A DNA stretch of 64,000 nt from Clostridia bacterium (GTDB taxonomy: Bacteria; Bacillota; Clostridia; Lachnospirales; Lachnospiraceae), in NCBI GenBank assembly GCA_910576325.1, contig CAJTIM010000001.1, positions 62,001-126,000 on the forward strand, read 5' to 3'. The position numbers and the translations under genes were made by a program. Under the pieces are notes generated by a model, which searched no databases, was not told the origin of the DNA, and was given only the letters and a program-made list of their open reading frames with translations. Shown piece by piece: positions 17,059 to 25,430 of the stretch (position 1 is the first letter of the stretch; every line of letters starts with the position of its first letter).

Positions 17059-17548
17059 AGGCGACGGCCTGCTTTATCAGAAACTTCCGCACCATCTGAT
17101 CCCAGGTGTGATCCAGTGATTTATCCATGGTAAAGAGATTTAAGGACAGAGCCGTGGTACAGAAAAGCCCGGCGGAATCATAGCGGATATTTAAAATAAG
17201 CCCGCCGATATCATCCATGGAAAATGTACTCCCGGACTGTGCCAGCAGCTTCCTTGTGTTTTCCGGGGAGAGCTGGAAGGTAAAGCGAAAGCCAAGAGGG
17301 GTCCGCTTACCCTTGATCAGCTCCAGACAGAAGGGACGAAGCTCCTGCCAGAGAGAAAAACGGCGTTCTGAGAGCCCAAGGGCTTCCTGTTCCTCGGAGG
17401 AATAGTATTCGGGCTTCAGCCGGCCGTTCATGTGAAAGGTGTTGTAGGTGGTAACTGTGCCTTCTACAACCAGAAAGGGATCGAAGGTACTTTTCAGTAA
17501 AAGGTGGTTCATAAAGTCTTTTACATCCTGGATTTGAAGTGAAATCAT
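17045..17548 (-). CDS. DUF5721-like protein of unknown function
   Basis: A 167-residue soluble protein. I associate it with DUF5721, a family seen mostly in Lachnospiraceae: ISLQIQDVKDFMNHLLLKSTF at the start, then an acidic VEGTVTTYNTFHMNGR segment and conserved WQELRPFCLELIKG and DDIGGLILNIRYD motifs. No catalytic or binding residues are known to me. The start at 17548 is set by GGGAGGTCCACC directly upstream; a longer reading frame to 17617 lacks such a site. It is divergent from the M18 aminopeptidase gene and convergent with the DHHW gene. Confidence 0.65.
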   Translation of the reverse strand: MISLQIQDVKDFMNHLLLKSTFDPFLVVEGTVTTYNTFHMNGRLKPEYYSSEEQEALGLSERRFSLWQELRPFCLELIKGKRTPLGFRFTFQLSPENTRKLLAQSGSTFSMDDIGGLILNIRYDSAGLFCTTALSLNLFTMDKSLDHTWDQMVRKFLIKQAVAFTLL

Positions 17549-17642
17549 GGTGGACCTCCCGGTTTGCCGAAGTAATAATTTTATAAGTAGTATACATGGA
17601 AATAAAGAGAAATGCAATTATTTAGGAAGGAAGGACAGAAAG

Positions 17643-18935
17643 ATGAGTACAAATGTATATGCCGAGGAGTTATTGCAGCTGGTGGAGGAGGGGACTTCGC
17701 CCTTTCATGTAACGGCAAGCGTGGAGCGGCAGCTTCACAAGGCAGGATTTCAGCAGCTTTTTATGGAACAGGATTGGAGCCTTGACAACGGGGGACGCTA
17801 TTATGTGGTACATAACGGATCCAGCCTGATTGCATTTACCATAGGAAAGGCCTTTCAATTCGGAGATGCCTTTCGGATTGCGGCGGCCCATACGGACTTT
17901 CCGGGACTTCGGGTGAAGCCGGCGCCGGAGATTGCCAAGGACGGATATCGCCAGTTGAATGTGGAGGTTTATGGAGGAGCTATTTTGAATACCTGGCTGG
18001 ATCGGCCTCTGTCGGCGGCCGGACGGGTGGTGCTTCGAAGCGAAAAGCTGTTTGAGCCGGAGATTCGTCTTGTGGATTTTCGGAAGCCTTTTCTCACCAT
18101 TCCCAATCTGGCTATTCACATTAACCGGGATGTAAATAAGGGTGTGGAGCTTAATAAGCAGACAGATATGCTGCCGGTTCTGGGACTTGGAGGAGAGGAG
18201 GATAAGGAGGAATTTTTCCGGAACTGCCTGGCCGGGGAGCTTAAGGTGGATCCGGAGGATATTTTGGAGTATGAGCTGGGGCTTTACAATACGGATACGG
18301 GAGATTTTCTGGGGCTTTCAGAGGAGTTTATTTCATCTCCAAGGCTTGACAACCTGACTTCCGTTCATGGGGTTGTCACGGCTCTGATTTCCGGCATCCG
18401 GGATGCGGGTATCAATGTGGGAGCCTTTTTTGACCATGAGGAGATCGGTAGCCGGACCAAGCAGGGAGCGGGATCGGTGCTGCTTTCAGCTGTTTTGGAG
18501 CGGATTCTTCTGTCCTACGGAAGAAGCAGGGAGAAGTTCCTGCAGAGCTTTTCCAAAAGTATGCTGCTGTCGGTGGATGTGGGTCACGGACTTCATCCCA
18601 ATAAAACGGACAAAAACGATCCTACCAATAAGGATGTGCTGGGAAAGGGGATCTGCATCAAGGAAGCCAGCGGGCAGGCCTATGCTACGGACAGCGAGGC
18701 CATTGCCATTATGCAGCAGATCTGCGAGGCCAATGAGATTCCTTATCAGAAGTTTGTGAACCGATCCGACGGAACAAGCGGAGGCACCTTAGGCTCCATT
18801 GCATCCTCGGTTTTTCCGGTGAAGACCGTAGATATCGGCGTGCCGCTGCTTGCCATGCATTCCAGCCGGGAGCTGATGGGGACGGCGGATCAGGAGAGCC
18901 TGGTTCGGGCGGTGGAAGCATTTTTCCGCTTATAG
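17643..18935 (+). CDS. apeB: M18-family aspartyl aminopeptidase
   Basis: A 430-residue di-zinc aminopeptidase of the M18 family that releases N-terminal acidic residues from peptides in the cytoplasm. Metal-ligand and catalytic motifs are AAAHTDFPG (81-89), FDHEEIGSRTKQG in mid-protein and DVGHGLHP further on, with a final His in LLAMHSSRE. The start at 17643 follows AAGGAAGGA. It is a single-gene unit, ended by a GC-rich terminator before the yhf operon. Confidence 0.92.
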   Translation: MSTNVYAEELLQLVEEGTSPFHVTASVERQLHKAGFQQLFMEQDWSLDNGGRYYVVHNGSSLIAFTIGKAFQFGDAFRIAAAHTDFPGLRVKPAPEIAKDGYRQLNVEVYGGAILNTWLDRPLSAAGRVVLRSEKLFEPEIRLVDFRKPFLTIPNLAIHINRDVNKGVELNKQTDMLPVLGLGGEEDKEEFFRNCLAGELKVDPEDILEYELGLYNTDTGDFLGLSEEFISSPRLDNLTSVHGVVTALISGIRDAGINVGAFFDHEEIGSRTKQGAGSVLLSAVLERILLSYGRSREKFLQSFSKSMLLSVDVGHGLHPNKTDKNDPTNKDVLGKGICIKEASGQAYATDSEAIAIMQQICEANEIPYQKFVNRSDGTSGGTLGSIASSVFPVKTVDIGVPLLAMHSSRELMGTADQESLVRAVEAFFRL

Positions 18936-18956
18936 CCGGAGCAGAAGGAGAGAGGG

Positions 18957-18996
18957 AAGGCGCTTGGGCAAATTGTATATCCGGGCGCCTTTTTTG
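18957..18996 (+). terminator. Terminator of the M18 aminopeptidase gene
   Basis: A 7-bp stem AAGGCGC/GCGCCTT (18957-18963 with 18985-18991) followed by T6. It insulates the yhf operon downstream. Confidence 0.75.
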
Positions 18997-19048
18997 TCCT
19001 TTCTCTTTGCACAGTATAACGTAAAAAATATTATTTATAAAATAGCTG

Positions 19049-19077
19049 TTGACAAATTGCACAGAAGAGAGTAGTAT
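19049..19077 (+). promoter_or_regulatory. Sigma-A promoter of the yhf operon
   Basis: TTGACA (19049-19054), a 17-base spacer and TAGTAT (19072-19077, overlapping TATACT). The transcription start would be near 19084, on top of a candidate operator. Confidence 0.7.
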
Positions 19078-19083
19078 ACTGAA

Positions 19084-19099
19084 TATACAATATTTTGAA
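19084..19099 (+). promoter_or_regulatory. Candidate YhfZ operator, site 1
   Basis: TACAATATTTTG (19086-19097) matches 11 of 12 bases of the half-palindrome TACAAAATTTTG found between yhfZ and yhfY. It lies right at the predicted start site, where a repressor would act. Confidence 0.4.
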
Positions 19100-19117
19100 C
19101 ATTGGAGATCCGGTTTC

Positions 19118-20050
19118 ATGCACACAAATTCAGGGAGCGTTTTATATCAGAAAATAGGCGTTACAATTGAAAAGCTGGCGCTCGCTCTGCTTTCAAAAAA
19201 TGCAGGGGACCGGATACCGCCCATTGCTCAGTATCAGGAGGAATTTGAGGTTTCCAGAGGAACAATTCAGAATGCTATCCGTTATCTGGAGGAGGCGGGG
19301 GCCGTGAGCCTGACTCATCATGGTCATCAGGGAACTTATATTGCCGCACTGGATTATGGAAGACTGCAGGAGAACTGCCTGCGTCAGGGACTGATGGGGA
19401 TTATGCCTCTTCCCTACTCCGTGACCTATGAGGGATTTGCCACGGCTTTGTATGAACAGTTTAAGGATCTGCGGTTCAATATGGCCTATGCCAGAGGTGC
19501 GGTAGGGCGTATTAAGCTGGTGGTTTCCGGCGCCTATCAATTTGCGGTCAGCTCCCAATATGCAGCAGAGTACGCCATTGCTTCAGGGGAGGAGATTGAG
19601 GTGATCCTGAACTTCGGTCCGGGAAGCTTTCTCTCCCAGCACGTATTGCTTCTTCGGGACAGAGACAAGGACGGGATTACGGACGGGATGCGGGTGGCTT
19701 ATGACAGGGATTCTCTGGATCAGAGCCGGATTACCCGGAATCTTGTGGAGGAGAAGCAGGTAGAGCTGGTGAATATCCGCACTCAGCAGACTATTGGGGC
19801 TCTGCTGGGAGGAACGATAGACGCGGGTGTCTGGAATTACGATGATATTTTGGAGAATCATCACCTGGATAATCTGAAGGTGGTATTTCTGGATGCCTCC
19901 GATTATAATAAGCTGTTTTCTACGGCAGTTCTTTTGGTCAGAAAGGACGGAGGGTACTTAAAAGAGGTCTTAAAGAAGCATATCCATGTGAAAGAGACCC
20001 TGGAAATTTTGGACGACGTGCGCAGAGGCAGAAGACTTCCGTCCTACTGA
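19118..20050 (+). CDS. yhfZ: YhfZ-family transcriptional regulator of the yhf operon
   Basis: A 310-residue regulator. The N-terminal winged helix (about 1-80) includes YQEEFEVSRGTIQNAIRYLE, a GntR-like recognition region. A type 2 periplasmic-binding-like effector domain follows (about 90-300: FNFGPGSFLSQ-type loop, GGTIDAGVWNYDD, HLDNLKVVFLDASDY). It heads an operon with the complete yhf set, which supports YhfZ over a generic GntR regulator. The start at 19118 has GGAG 10 bases upstream; an in-frame TTG at 19049 lies in the promoter -35 box and cannot be the start. It presumably senses the operon's substrate. Confidence 0.85.
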   Translation: MHTNSGSVLYQKIGVTIEKLALALLSKNAGDRIPPIAQYQEEFEVSRGTIQNAIRYLEEAGAVSLTHHGHQGTYIAALDYGRLQENCLRQGLMGIMPLPYSVTYEGFATALYEQFKDLRFNMAYARGAVGRIKLVVSGAYQFAVSSQYAAEYAIASGEEIEVILNFGPGSFLSQHVLLLRDRDKDGITDGMRVAYDRDSLDQSRITRNLVEEKQVELVNIRTQQTIGALLGGTIDAGVWNYDDILENHHLDNLKVVFLDASDYNKLFSTAVLLVRKDGGYLKEVLKKHIHVKETLEILDDVRRGRRLPSY

Positions 20051-20069
20051 TTGTTATTTTTTGCATGAA

Positions 20070-20088
20070 TGTACAAAATTTTGTATAT
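20070..20088. promoter_or_regulatory. Candidate YhfZ operator, site 2 (palindrome)
   Basis: TACAAAATTTTGTA (20072-20085) is a perfect 14-base palindrome between yhfZ and yhfY. It shares its core with the sequence at the operon promoter. It could be a second operator or control an internal promoter for yhfY onward. Confidence 0.45.
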
Positions 20089-20113
20089 TAGTAAAGTTAT
20101 GGAAAGGAGAAAA

Positions 20114-20473
20114 ATGGAAGGTCAGGAAGCGTTAAAGGAAAGGCTCAAGATTTTGAGAGAGAGCGGATTGATAGAAGATCATACCGCAGAGCAGACGGAT
20201 AAAATAATCAGCCTGGTCTGTGCGGGAGAGAAAGTGCCGGATATGGAAAAGCTGGAAATTTTCACTACGCATATTGCCATGGCAATACAGAGAATCCGGA
20301 GAGGGGAGTTGGAACAGCCGTTGGCAAAAGAGGTGCTGGAGGACTTGAAGGAGGAAGCTTCCTTTGGGGAGGCCAAAAGGCTGGTACAACAGATTTGCGA
20401 AACGGCGGATGTAGATTTTCCTCAGGTAGAAAGGGACTACCTGATGGTTCATCTTTGCAATTTAATGATGTGA
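20114..20473 (+). CDS. yhfY: YhfY-like protein with PRD-type domain
   Basis: A 119-residue all-helical protein resembling a single PTS-regulation domain: FTTHIAMAIQRIRRGEL (about 55-71), with a conserved His, and the closing DYLMVHLCNLM. PRD domains are phosphorylated on His by PTS proteins and usually sit in antiterminators or activators; here the domain stands alone, as in YhfY. The start at 20114 follows GGAAAGGAG; an upstream ATG at 20069 lies in the palindromic operator. It may tie the operon to carbohydrate supply, which is inference. Confidence 0.75.
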   Translation: MEGQEALKERLKILRESGLIEDHTAEQTDKIISLVCAGEKVPDMEKLEIFTTHIAMAIQRIRRGELEQPLAKEVLEDLKEEASFGEAKRLVQQICETADVDFPQVERDYLMVHLCNLMM

Positions 20474-20489
20474 AAGGAGGAAGCAGTAC

Positions 20490-20855
20490 ATGAAAATTGC
20501 AATCGGAGGTATGCAGAAAAATCAGATGCAGCAGGAGATTGCCAGGGTATGTCCGGAGGTGGAGACAGTTATCACCAATGATATGAATGCCGCGTCCATG
20601 CTGAAAAAGGGGGAGGCCGATTACTACATTGGCGCCTGCGAAAGCGGAGGCGGCTCTGCCATCGCTATTCTTATCGGACTGATGGGCTACAACAAATGCT
20701 GTACTGTCTGCAAAAACGGCGGGGATCCCAAGAGAGAGGAGATGGAGAAATTTGTAGCCGAAGGAAAGCTCTGTTTTGGAATGACGGTATCTCAGATTGA
20801 AAATACCGTGCCAATCCTGATGCAGGTTTTAACAGAACATGAAAACAGAACGTAG
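20490..20855 (+). CDS. yhfU: YhfU-like protein (DUF2620)
   Basis: A 121-residue soluble alpha/beta protein of the DUF2620 family. The start MKIAIGGMQKNQM and the glycine-rich segment ACESGGGSAIAILIG (about 50-64) are characteristic. The fold and size recall PTS EIIB-like or substrate-handling subunits, and it is always next to yhfT, suggesting that the two form one transport system. This is inference. GAAAGGAGG precedes it by 12 bases. No nucleophilic Cys typical of EIIB is in the first loop. Confidence 0.8.
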   Translation: MKIAIGGMQKNQMQQEIARVCPEVETVITNDMNAASMLKKGEADYYIGACESGGGSAIAILIGLMGYNKCCTVCKNGGDPKREEMEKFVAEGKLCFGMTVSQIENTVPILMQVLTEHENRT

Positions 20856-20906
20856 CGGAAAATGAATTGAAATTTTTGCAAAAGTGAAAAGCGAAAGGAA
20901 AAAATT

Positions 20907-22220
20907 ATGGAACTGAATGTTGTGAATGTAATTGTTGTGATGCTTGTGTGTGCTATGAGTGCTTTTTTATCACATATGGGAATGGCAGTATTCCACGACG
21001 GAATCCGGCCGGTAATTCCTGAGTATATTGAGGGACGTATGCATCGAACCGAGATGGCCTCCATAGCCTTTGGACTGAGCGTGGGCTTTATCGCTTCCGT
21101 GGGTATAGGCAATGCTCTGGTTACGAATCTTTTGAATCCCTGGCTGCTGTTTCTGGCCACGGACATTATCGGAATTGCCTCGCCTAAGAAATGGCTGGCG
21201 CCGATACTGGGAGCGCTTTGGGGTCTGGTATGTCTGACCGGCATTGGCGGAATCAATGCCGTATTGGTGGGAATGCCCGTAGATCTGATTGGAGCGATGG
21301 GCGATGTGGGAACTTATGTGGTAACCGGCTTTGCACTGTTCCCCATTATTGCTATCATTATGCAGTTTGGCATGAAATCAGGTATCATTACGGCGGTCGT
21401 TGTATTGCTGTTCCGTCTGGCTGGTCCTCTCTTTTCTCCTGTTAGTGCGGATGCATGGACGATGATGGTGGGTGTAATTACCCTGGTGGTATTCTGTGTA
21501 TTAAAGGATAGCAAAAACAAGGAAAAGGAAGACGCGGACAGCTTGAATATCTTTTCGGAGAGAATCTCCAGAATCCGTAAAAACCTGCCTTTCCTTATGG
21601 GAATGGGAGCGCTGATTGCTCTTGCATGCAATATTCATGTATTTGCAGGCTCCGATGTGTCTATGTTTGACCTGTCTACAGCCTATGGCATGGGGGATAC
21701 GGCGGAAGCTTCCGCTTTGGTGAAAACAGTAGCAACCAATGAATTTATGCGCGGATTGAGCTTTATTCCTTTGATTGCAACTACGGCAATTACCACGGGT
21801 GTATACGGCGTGGCAGGCTTTACCTTTGTATATGTGGCAGGCTATCTCTGTCCCAATCCCATTCTGGCCGCTGTGTTAGGCGCTGCGATTATTTTTGTTG
21901 AAGTAATGCTGCTGGGTTTTGTCGGAAAGTTCTTGGGAAAGTTCCCCTCGATGCGGGATGCCTCGGACAACATTCGAAGCGCTATGAATGCCTGTGTGGA
22001 ATTTGCCCTGATCATTGGCTCCACAGCTGCCTGCTGCACCATGGGAGCGGCAACCACGGCCGGAGCGGCAGGAGGGTTTGTGATCGGCGCCTGTATTTAT
22101 CTGATCAATGAAATTACGGGCCGTAAAATCATGCGTATGGCAATCGGACCGGTTGCGGCCATTGCAACGGGTATCCTTCTGAATCTGACCTATCTGGTTG
22201 GGCTGACGCCGTTGATATAA
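20907..22220 (+). CDS. yhfT: YhfT-like polytopic membrane protein, probable transporter
   Basis: A 437-residue membrane protein with about eleven or twelve helices and many Gly-rich stretches (for example GATTAGAAGGFVIGACIYL near the end). It is a member of the YhfT family, an uncharacterised group resembling EIIC-type or sugar-acid permeases only in general topology. Two polar loops (about 45-55 and 205-225) face one side. Position directly after yhfU and before the php hydrolase suggests that it imports the operon's substrate. No ATPase or other energy-coupling protein is in the operon. Confidence 0.8.
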   Translation: MELNVVNVIVVMLVCAMSAFLSHMGMAVFHDGIRPVIPEYIEGRMHRTEMASIAFGLSVGFIASVGIGNALVTNLLNPWLLFLATDIIGIASPKKWLAPILGALWGLVCLTGIGGINAVLVGMPVDLIGAMGDVGTYVVTGFALFPIIAIIMQFGMKSGIITAVVVLLFRLAGPLFSPVSADAWTMMVGVITLVVFCVLKDSKNKEKEDADSLNIFSERISRIRKNLPFLMGMGALIALACNIHVFAGSDVSMFDLSTAYGMGDTAEASALVKTVATNEFMRGLSFIPLIATTAITTGVYGVAGFTFVYVAGYLCPNPILAAVLGAAIIFVEVMLLGFVGKFLGKFPSMRDASDNIRSAMNACVEFALIIGSTAACCTMGAATTAGAAGGFVIGACIYLINEITGRKIMRMAIGPVAAIATGILLNLTYLVGLTPLI

Positions 22221-22246
22221 GGAAGATTTTACGGAGGAAAATAAAT

Positions 22247-23161
22247 ATGATACAGACAGTAATGGGGGAGCTTCCGGCCGGCGAGCTTGGAGTGACCATG
22301 TGCCATGAGCATCTGGCCGTCGATTTGTCTCCCGTGCGGGGAGATGAGGACTCTCATTTTGACGATGAAGAGCTTGTGACTGAGGAGCTGCTGAAGATGA
22401 AAGCGCTGGGAGTGGAGGCAGTTATTGAGGTAAGCTGTAACGATATGGGGCGGAATGTTCGAAGACTGAAAAAGTACAGCGGGATCTGCGGGCTTCATGT
22501 CATAGCTTCCACCGGCTATTATCTGGCGGAATATCACTCGGATTTTGTAAAAAACAGCAGTTCGGAGGAGCTGTGTGAGGTGTTCTGCCGGGAGATCACG
22601 GAGGGAATTGACGGGACGGGAATCAAGGCCGGAATCATCGGAGAAGTGGCATCGGGAGAGCCTGAAATGAGAGAAAGTGAGCGCAGGGTTTTGATTGCGG
22701 CGGGCATGGCGGGAAAGAGAACAGGAACTGCCGTAACTACTCATTGCCAGCTTGGAAGGCTGGGCCTGGAGCAGTCAGGGCTTCTTATGAATCAGGGAAT
22801 GGCTCCTGACAAAATTATTCTGGGGCATTTGGATTTGGCTGATGACAGGGCTTACTATGAGGAATTGCTGGGGCTCGGTGTGAACATAGGCTTTGACACG
22901 ATTGGAAAGACAGGCTATTTAAGCGATGAAAGACGGGCGGATAATCTGATGTATCTGATAGAGCGGGGATATGAAAAGCAGCTTGTGCTGTCCCAGGATA
23001 TTTCCAGAAAATCCTATTTTTCCAGGTATGGAACATATTCGGGTTATATGACGGTGATGAAGGATTTTGTGCCTCTTCTGAAAAAGAGGGGAATCAAAGA
23101 TGAGACGCTTTCTGCGCTGTTGATTCACAATCCGGCCCGTATATTAGATAAAACAAGTTAG
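22247..23161 (+). CDS. php: Phosphotriesterase homology protein (PHP)
   Basis: A 304-residue TIM-barrel metal hydrolase of the phosphotriesterase family. The binuclear metal ligands are visible: His20 and His22 (CHEHLAVD), Glu133 (GEVASGEPE), His166 (THCQLGR), His194 (LGHLDL) and Asp251 (SQDIS). Glu133 replaces the carboxylated lysine of true phosphotriesterases, as in PHP. Relatives hydrolyse lactones or phosphoesters, so a sugar lactone or phosphorylated intermediate is plausible. It lies within the yhf operon, 26 bases after yhfT and 2 bases before yhfS. Confidence 0.88.
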   Translation: MIQTVMGELPAGELGVTMCHEHLAVDLSPVRGDEDSHFDDEELVTEELLKMKALGVEAVIEVSCNDMGRNVRRLKKYSGICGLHVIASTGYYLAEYHSDFVKNSSSEELCEVFCREITEGIDGTGIKAGIIGEVASGEPEMRESERRVLIAAGMAGKRTGTAVTTHCQLGRLGLEQSGLLMNQGMAPDKIILGHLDLADDRAYYEELLGLGVNIGFDTIGKTGYLSDERRADNLMYLIERGYEKQLVLSQDISRKSYFSRYGTYSGYMTVMKDFVPLLKKRGIKDETLSALLIHNPARILDKTS

Positions 23162-23163
23162 GA

Positions 23164-24276
23164 GTGATCATTACGAAAACCTATCCATTGCAAAGCATAT
23201 CAATGGAAGAAGCGGCCAGGCTTCAATTTTGGATTGTTGATTGCATAACCAGAGAGTTTCAGGGACATGAACTGTTGAGCCGCGGCGACTTAGGTGTGGT
23301 TTTGGGGGCAAATCAGCCCCTGACCACACAAAAGGCGGAGCTTGTAATTGCACGAATTTTCGGTGCGGAGGACAGTATGCTTGTGCGGGGAGCGGGAAGC
23401 GGCGCCATACGCTTCGGACTTCACGGCATGTTTGCACCCGGTGATCAGGTGCTGGTTCACAAGGCTCCTGTTTACACTACCACGGAGGCTTCGTTCCATA
23501 TGCTGGGACTTCGCAAGGTGGAGGCTGATTTTAACAGACCCTTGGAGCTTCGCCGGGTGTTAGAGGAGCAAAAGGAGATTAAGGGAGCGGTTATTCAGCA
23601 TACAAGACAGCTTCCCGGAGACTCTTATGAGCTTTCCCGGGTTATAGAAATCATAAAAGAATTTGGTGATTTGCCCATTTTAGTGGACGATAATTATGCG
23701 GCCCTCAAGGTGCCGCATATCGGCAGTCAGTGCGGCGCGGATTTATCCTGCTTTTCCTCCTTTAAGCTTTTGGGGCCGGAGGGTATCGGCATACTTGTGG
23801 GAAAGAAGCGGTATTTGGATTTGCTGAGAAAGGAACACTATTCCGGCGGCATGCAGACCCAGGGACATGAGGCGCTGGATGTGCTGCGGGGGCTTGTTTA
23901 TGCACCGATGGCCCTGGCTGTGGAAGCAAAAGAAAGCGAAGAATGTGTGCGCCGTCTGACGGCAGGGGAGATACCGGAGGTAAAGGAGGCATTTCTGGCA
24001 AATGCCCAGTCCAAGGTGATTTTGGTTGAATTTCGGGAGGAGATTGCCCGGACGGTTCTGCAAGAGGCCCAAAAGCTTGGGGCGGCGCCCTATCCCGTCG
24101 GCTGCGAGTCAAAATATGAGATTGTTCCCTTGTTTTACCGGCTATCCGGAACCTTTCGAAAGGCAGACCCGCTTTTGGAGCGCCGGATGATCCGTATCAA
24201 CCCCCTGAGGGCGGGAAGTGATACGGTCATACGAATCTTAAAGGAATCCATAGAAAGAGGAAACGCATGTTTATAG
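23164..24276 (+). CDS. yhfS: YhfS-like PLP enzyme (aminotransferase class V fold)
   Basis: A 370-residue fold-type I PLP enzyme. AGSGAIRFGLHG (about 78-90) is the phosphate-binding turn, LVDDNYAALKVPH (about 176-188) carries the cofactor Asp, and SCFSSFKLLGPEGIG (about 198-212) carries the Schiff-base lysine. The start KTYPLQSISMEEA matches the family N-terminus; GTG at 23164 is the only initiator near it, with AGGA immediately upstream. The reaction is unknown (lyase or transaminase). It overlaps yhfX by 10 bases, so the two PLP enzymes are translationally coupled. Confidence 0.85.
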   Translation: MIITKTYPLQSISMEEAARLQFWIVDCITREFQGHELLSRGDLGVVLGANQPLTTQKAELVIARIFGAEDSMLVRGAGSGAIRFGLHGMFAPGDQVLVHKAPVYTTTEASFHMLGLRKVEADFNRPLELRRVLEEQKEIKGAVIQHTRQLPGDSYELSRVIEIIKEFGDLPILVDDNYAALKVPHIGSQCGADLSCFSSFKLLGPEGIGILVGKKRYLDLLRKEHYSGGMQTQGHEALDVLRGLVYAPMALAVEAKESEECVRRLTAGEIPEVKEAFLANAQSKVILVEFREEIARTVLQEAQKLGAAPYPVGCESKYEIVPLFYRLSGTFRKADPLLERRMIRINPLRAGSDTVIRILKESIERGNACL

Positions 24277-25430
24277 AACAGATCTTACGGAAAAATACGG
24301 AGCTTGCGAGGGCCGCCTTTGCCCTGCATCAAGGAGGAAGGATTCTGCCGGATTCTTATCTGGTAGATATGGATTCTCTGCTGGAAAATGCGAAAAAAAT
24401 CCTGGAAGCGGGAAAGCGGGAACAGATAAAGCTCTTTTTTATGCTAAAGCAGCTGGGTAGAAATCCTTATATCGGGAAAAAACTGATGGAGCTTGGATAT
24501 GAGGGTGCTGTGGCCGTAGATTTCAGGGAAGCCCAGGTGCTGATGAAGGCAGGAATTCCGATTGGAAACGTGGGGCATCTGGTACAGATTCCCGATGCCC
24601 TGCTACCGGAACTGATTGCCCGGAAACCGCAGGTGATAACGGTTTATTCTTTGGAAAAGCTAAAGAAGATTGATATGGCGGCCCGGGATCTGGGGATGGT
24701 CCAGGGGATTCTTCTGCGGGTTTATGATAAAGGGGATTTGCACTATTCGGGTCAGACGGCAGGCTTTTCTTTGGAAGAGCTTCCGAAGATACTGGAGAGT
24801 GTCTTAAAGACCTGCCGCAATGTCATAATTCGTGGAGCAACCTCTTTTCCCTGCTATCTTTATGATGAGAAGCAAAGAGACATTATGCCCACAAATAATC
24901 TGAATACGGTAATAAAAGCGGCAGAGATTTTAAAAGCTGCCGGTGTGAAGGCAGACATTATCAATACGCCCTCCGCCACCTGTGTTCGAACCATTGAAAA
25001 AATGAAGGAGCGGGGAGGAAACTGCGGAGAGCCGGGGCATGGGCTTACAGGGACAACACCGCTTCATGCCTGCTGCGAGGCAGAGGAGCTTCCGGCAGTC
25101 GTGTATGTAAGTGAAATTTCCCATAATTTTATGGGAAATGCCTACTGCTATGGAGGCGGACATTATCGGAGATCCCATGTCAGCGATGTATTGGTGGGAA
25201 GGAATCTTGAAGAAGCAAAACGGCTTCGGGTGATTCCTCCCTCCCATGAGAGCATTGATTATCATTTCGGAATTTCAGAGGAATGTGAGGTGGGGGATAC
25301 GGCTGTGATGGCCTTCCGCTATCAAATGTTTGTAACCAGAAGCGATGTGGTTCTCCTGGAAGGAGCTGCCTCAGGACACCCGGAGATTATCGGGATTTAT
25401 GACAGTATGGGAAACAGGAAGGATATATGA
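24267..25430 (+). CDS. yhfX: YhfX-like PLP enzyme (alanine-racemase fold)
   Basis: A 387-residue fold-type III PLP protein. The cofactor lysine is in FFMLKQLGRNPYIG (about 52-65), at the end of the first barrel strand as in alanine racemase. GHLVQIPD, RGATSFPCY and GGHYRRSHVSD are further family motifs. It could racemise or decarboxylate an amino acid, but it is too divergent from alr to be cell-wall alanine racemase. It overlaps yhfW by 4 bases. Confidence 0.85.
   Translation: MFIEQILRKNTELARAAFALHQGGRILPDSYLVDMDSLLENAKKILEAGKREQIKLFFMLKQLGRNPYIGKKLMELGYEGAVAVDFREAQVLMKAGIPIGNVGHLVQIPDALLPELIARKPQVITVYSLEKLKKIDMAARDLGMVQGILLRVYDKGDLHYSGQTAGFSLEELPKILESVLKTCRNVIIRGATSFPCYLYDEKQRDIMPTNNLNTVIKAAEILKAAGVKADIINTPSATCVRTIEKMKERGGNCGEPGHGLTGTTPLHACCEAEELPAVVYVSEISHNFMGNAYCYGGGHYRRSHVSDVLVGRNLEEAKRLRVIPPSHESIDYHFGISEECEVGDTAVMAFRYQMFVTRSDVVLLEGAASGHPEIIGIYDSMGNRKDI

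Noticed and set aside
24267..25430. Alanine racemase (alr) assignment for the fold-III PLP gene
   Set aside because: Only the fold and lysine motif fit; surrounding motifs and operon context match YhfX.
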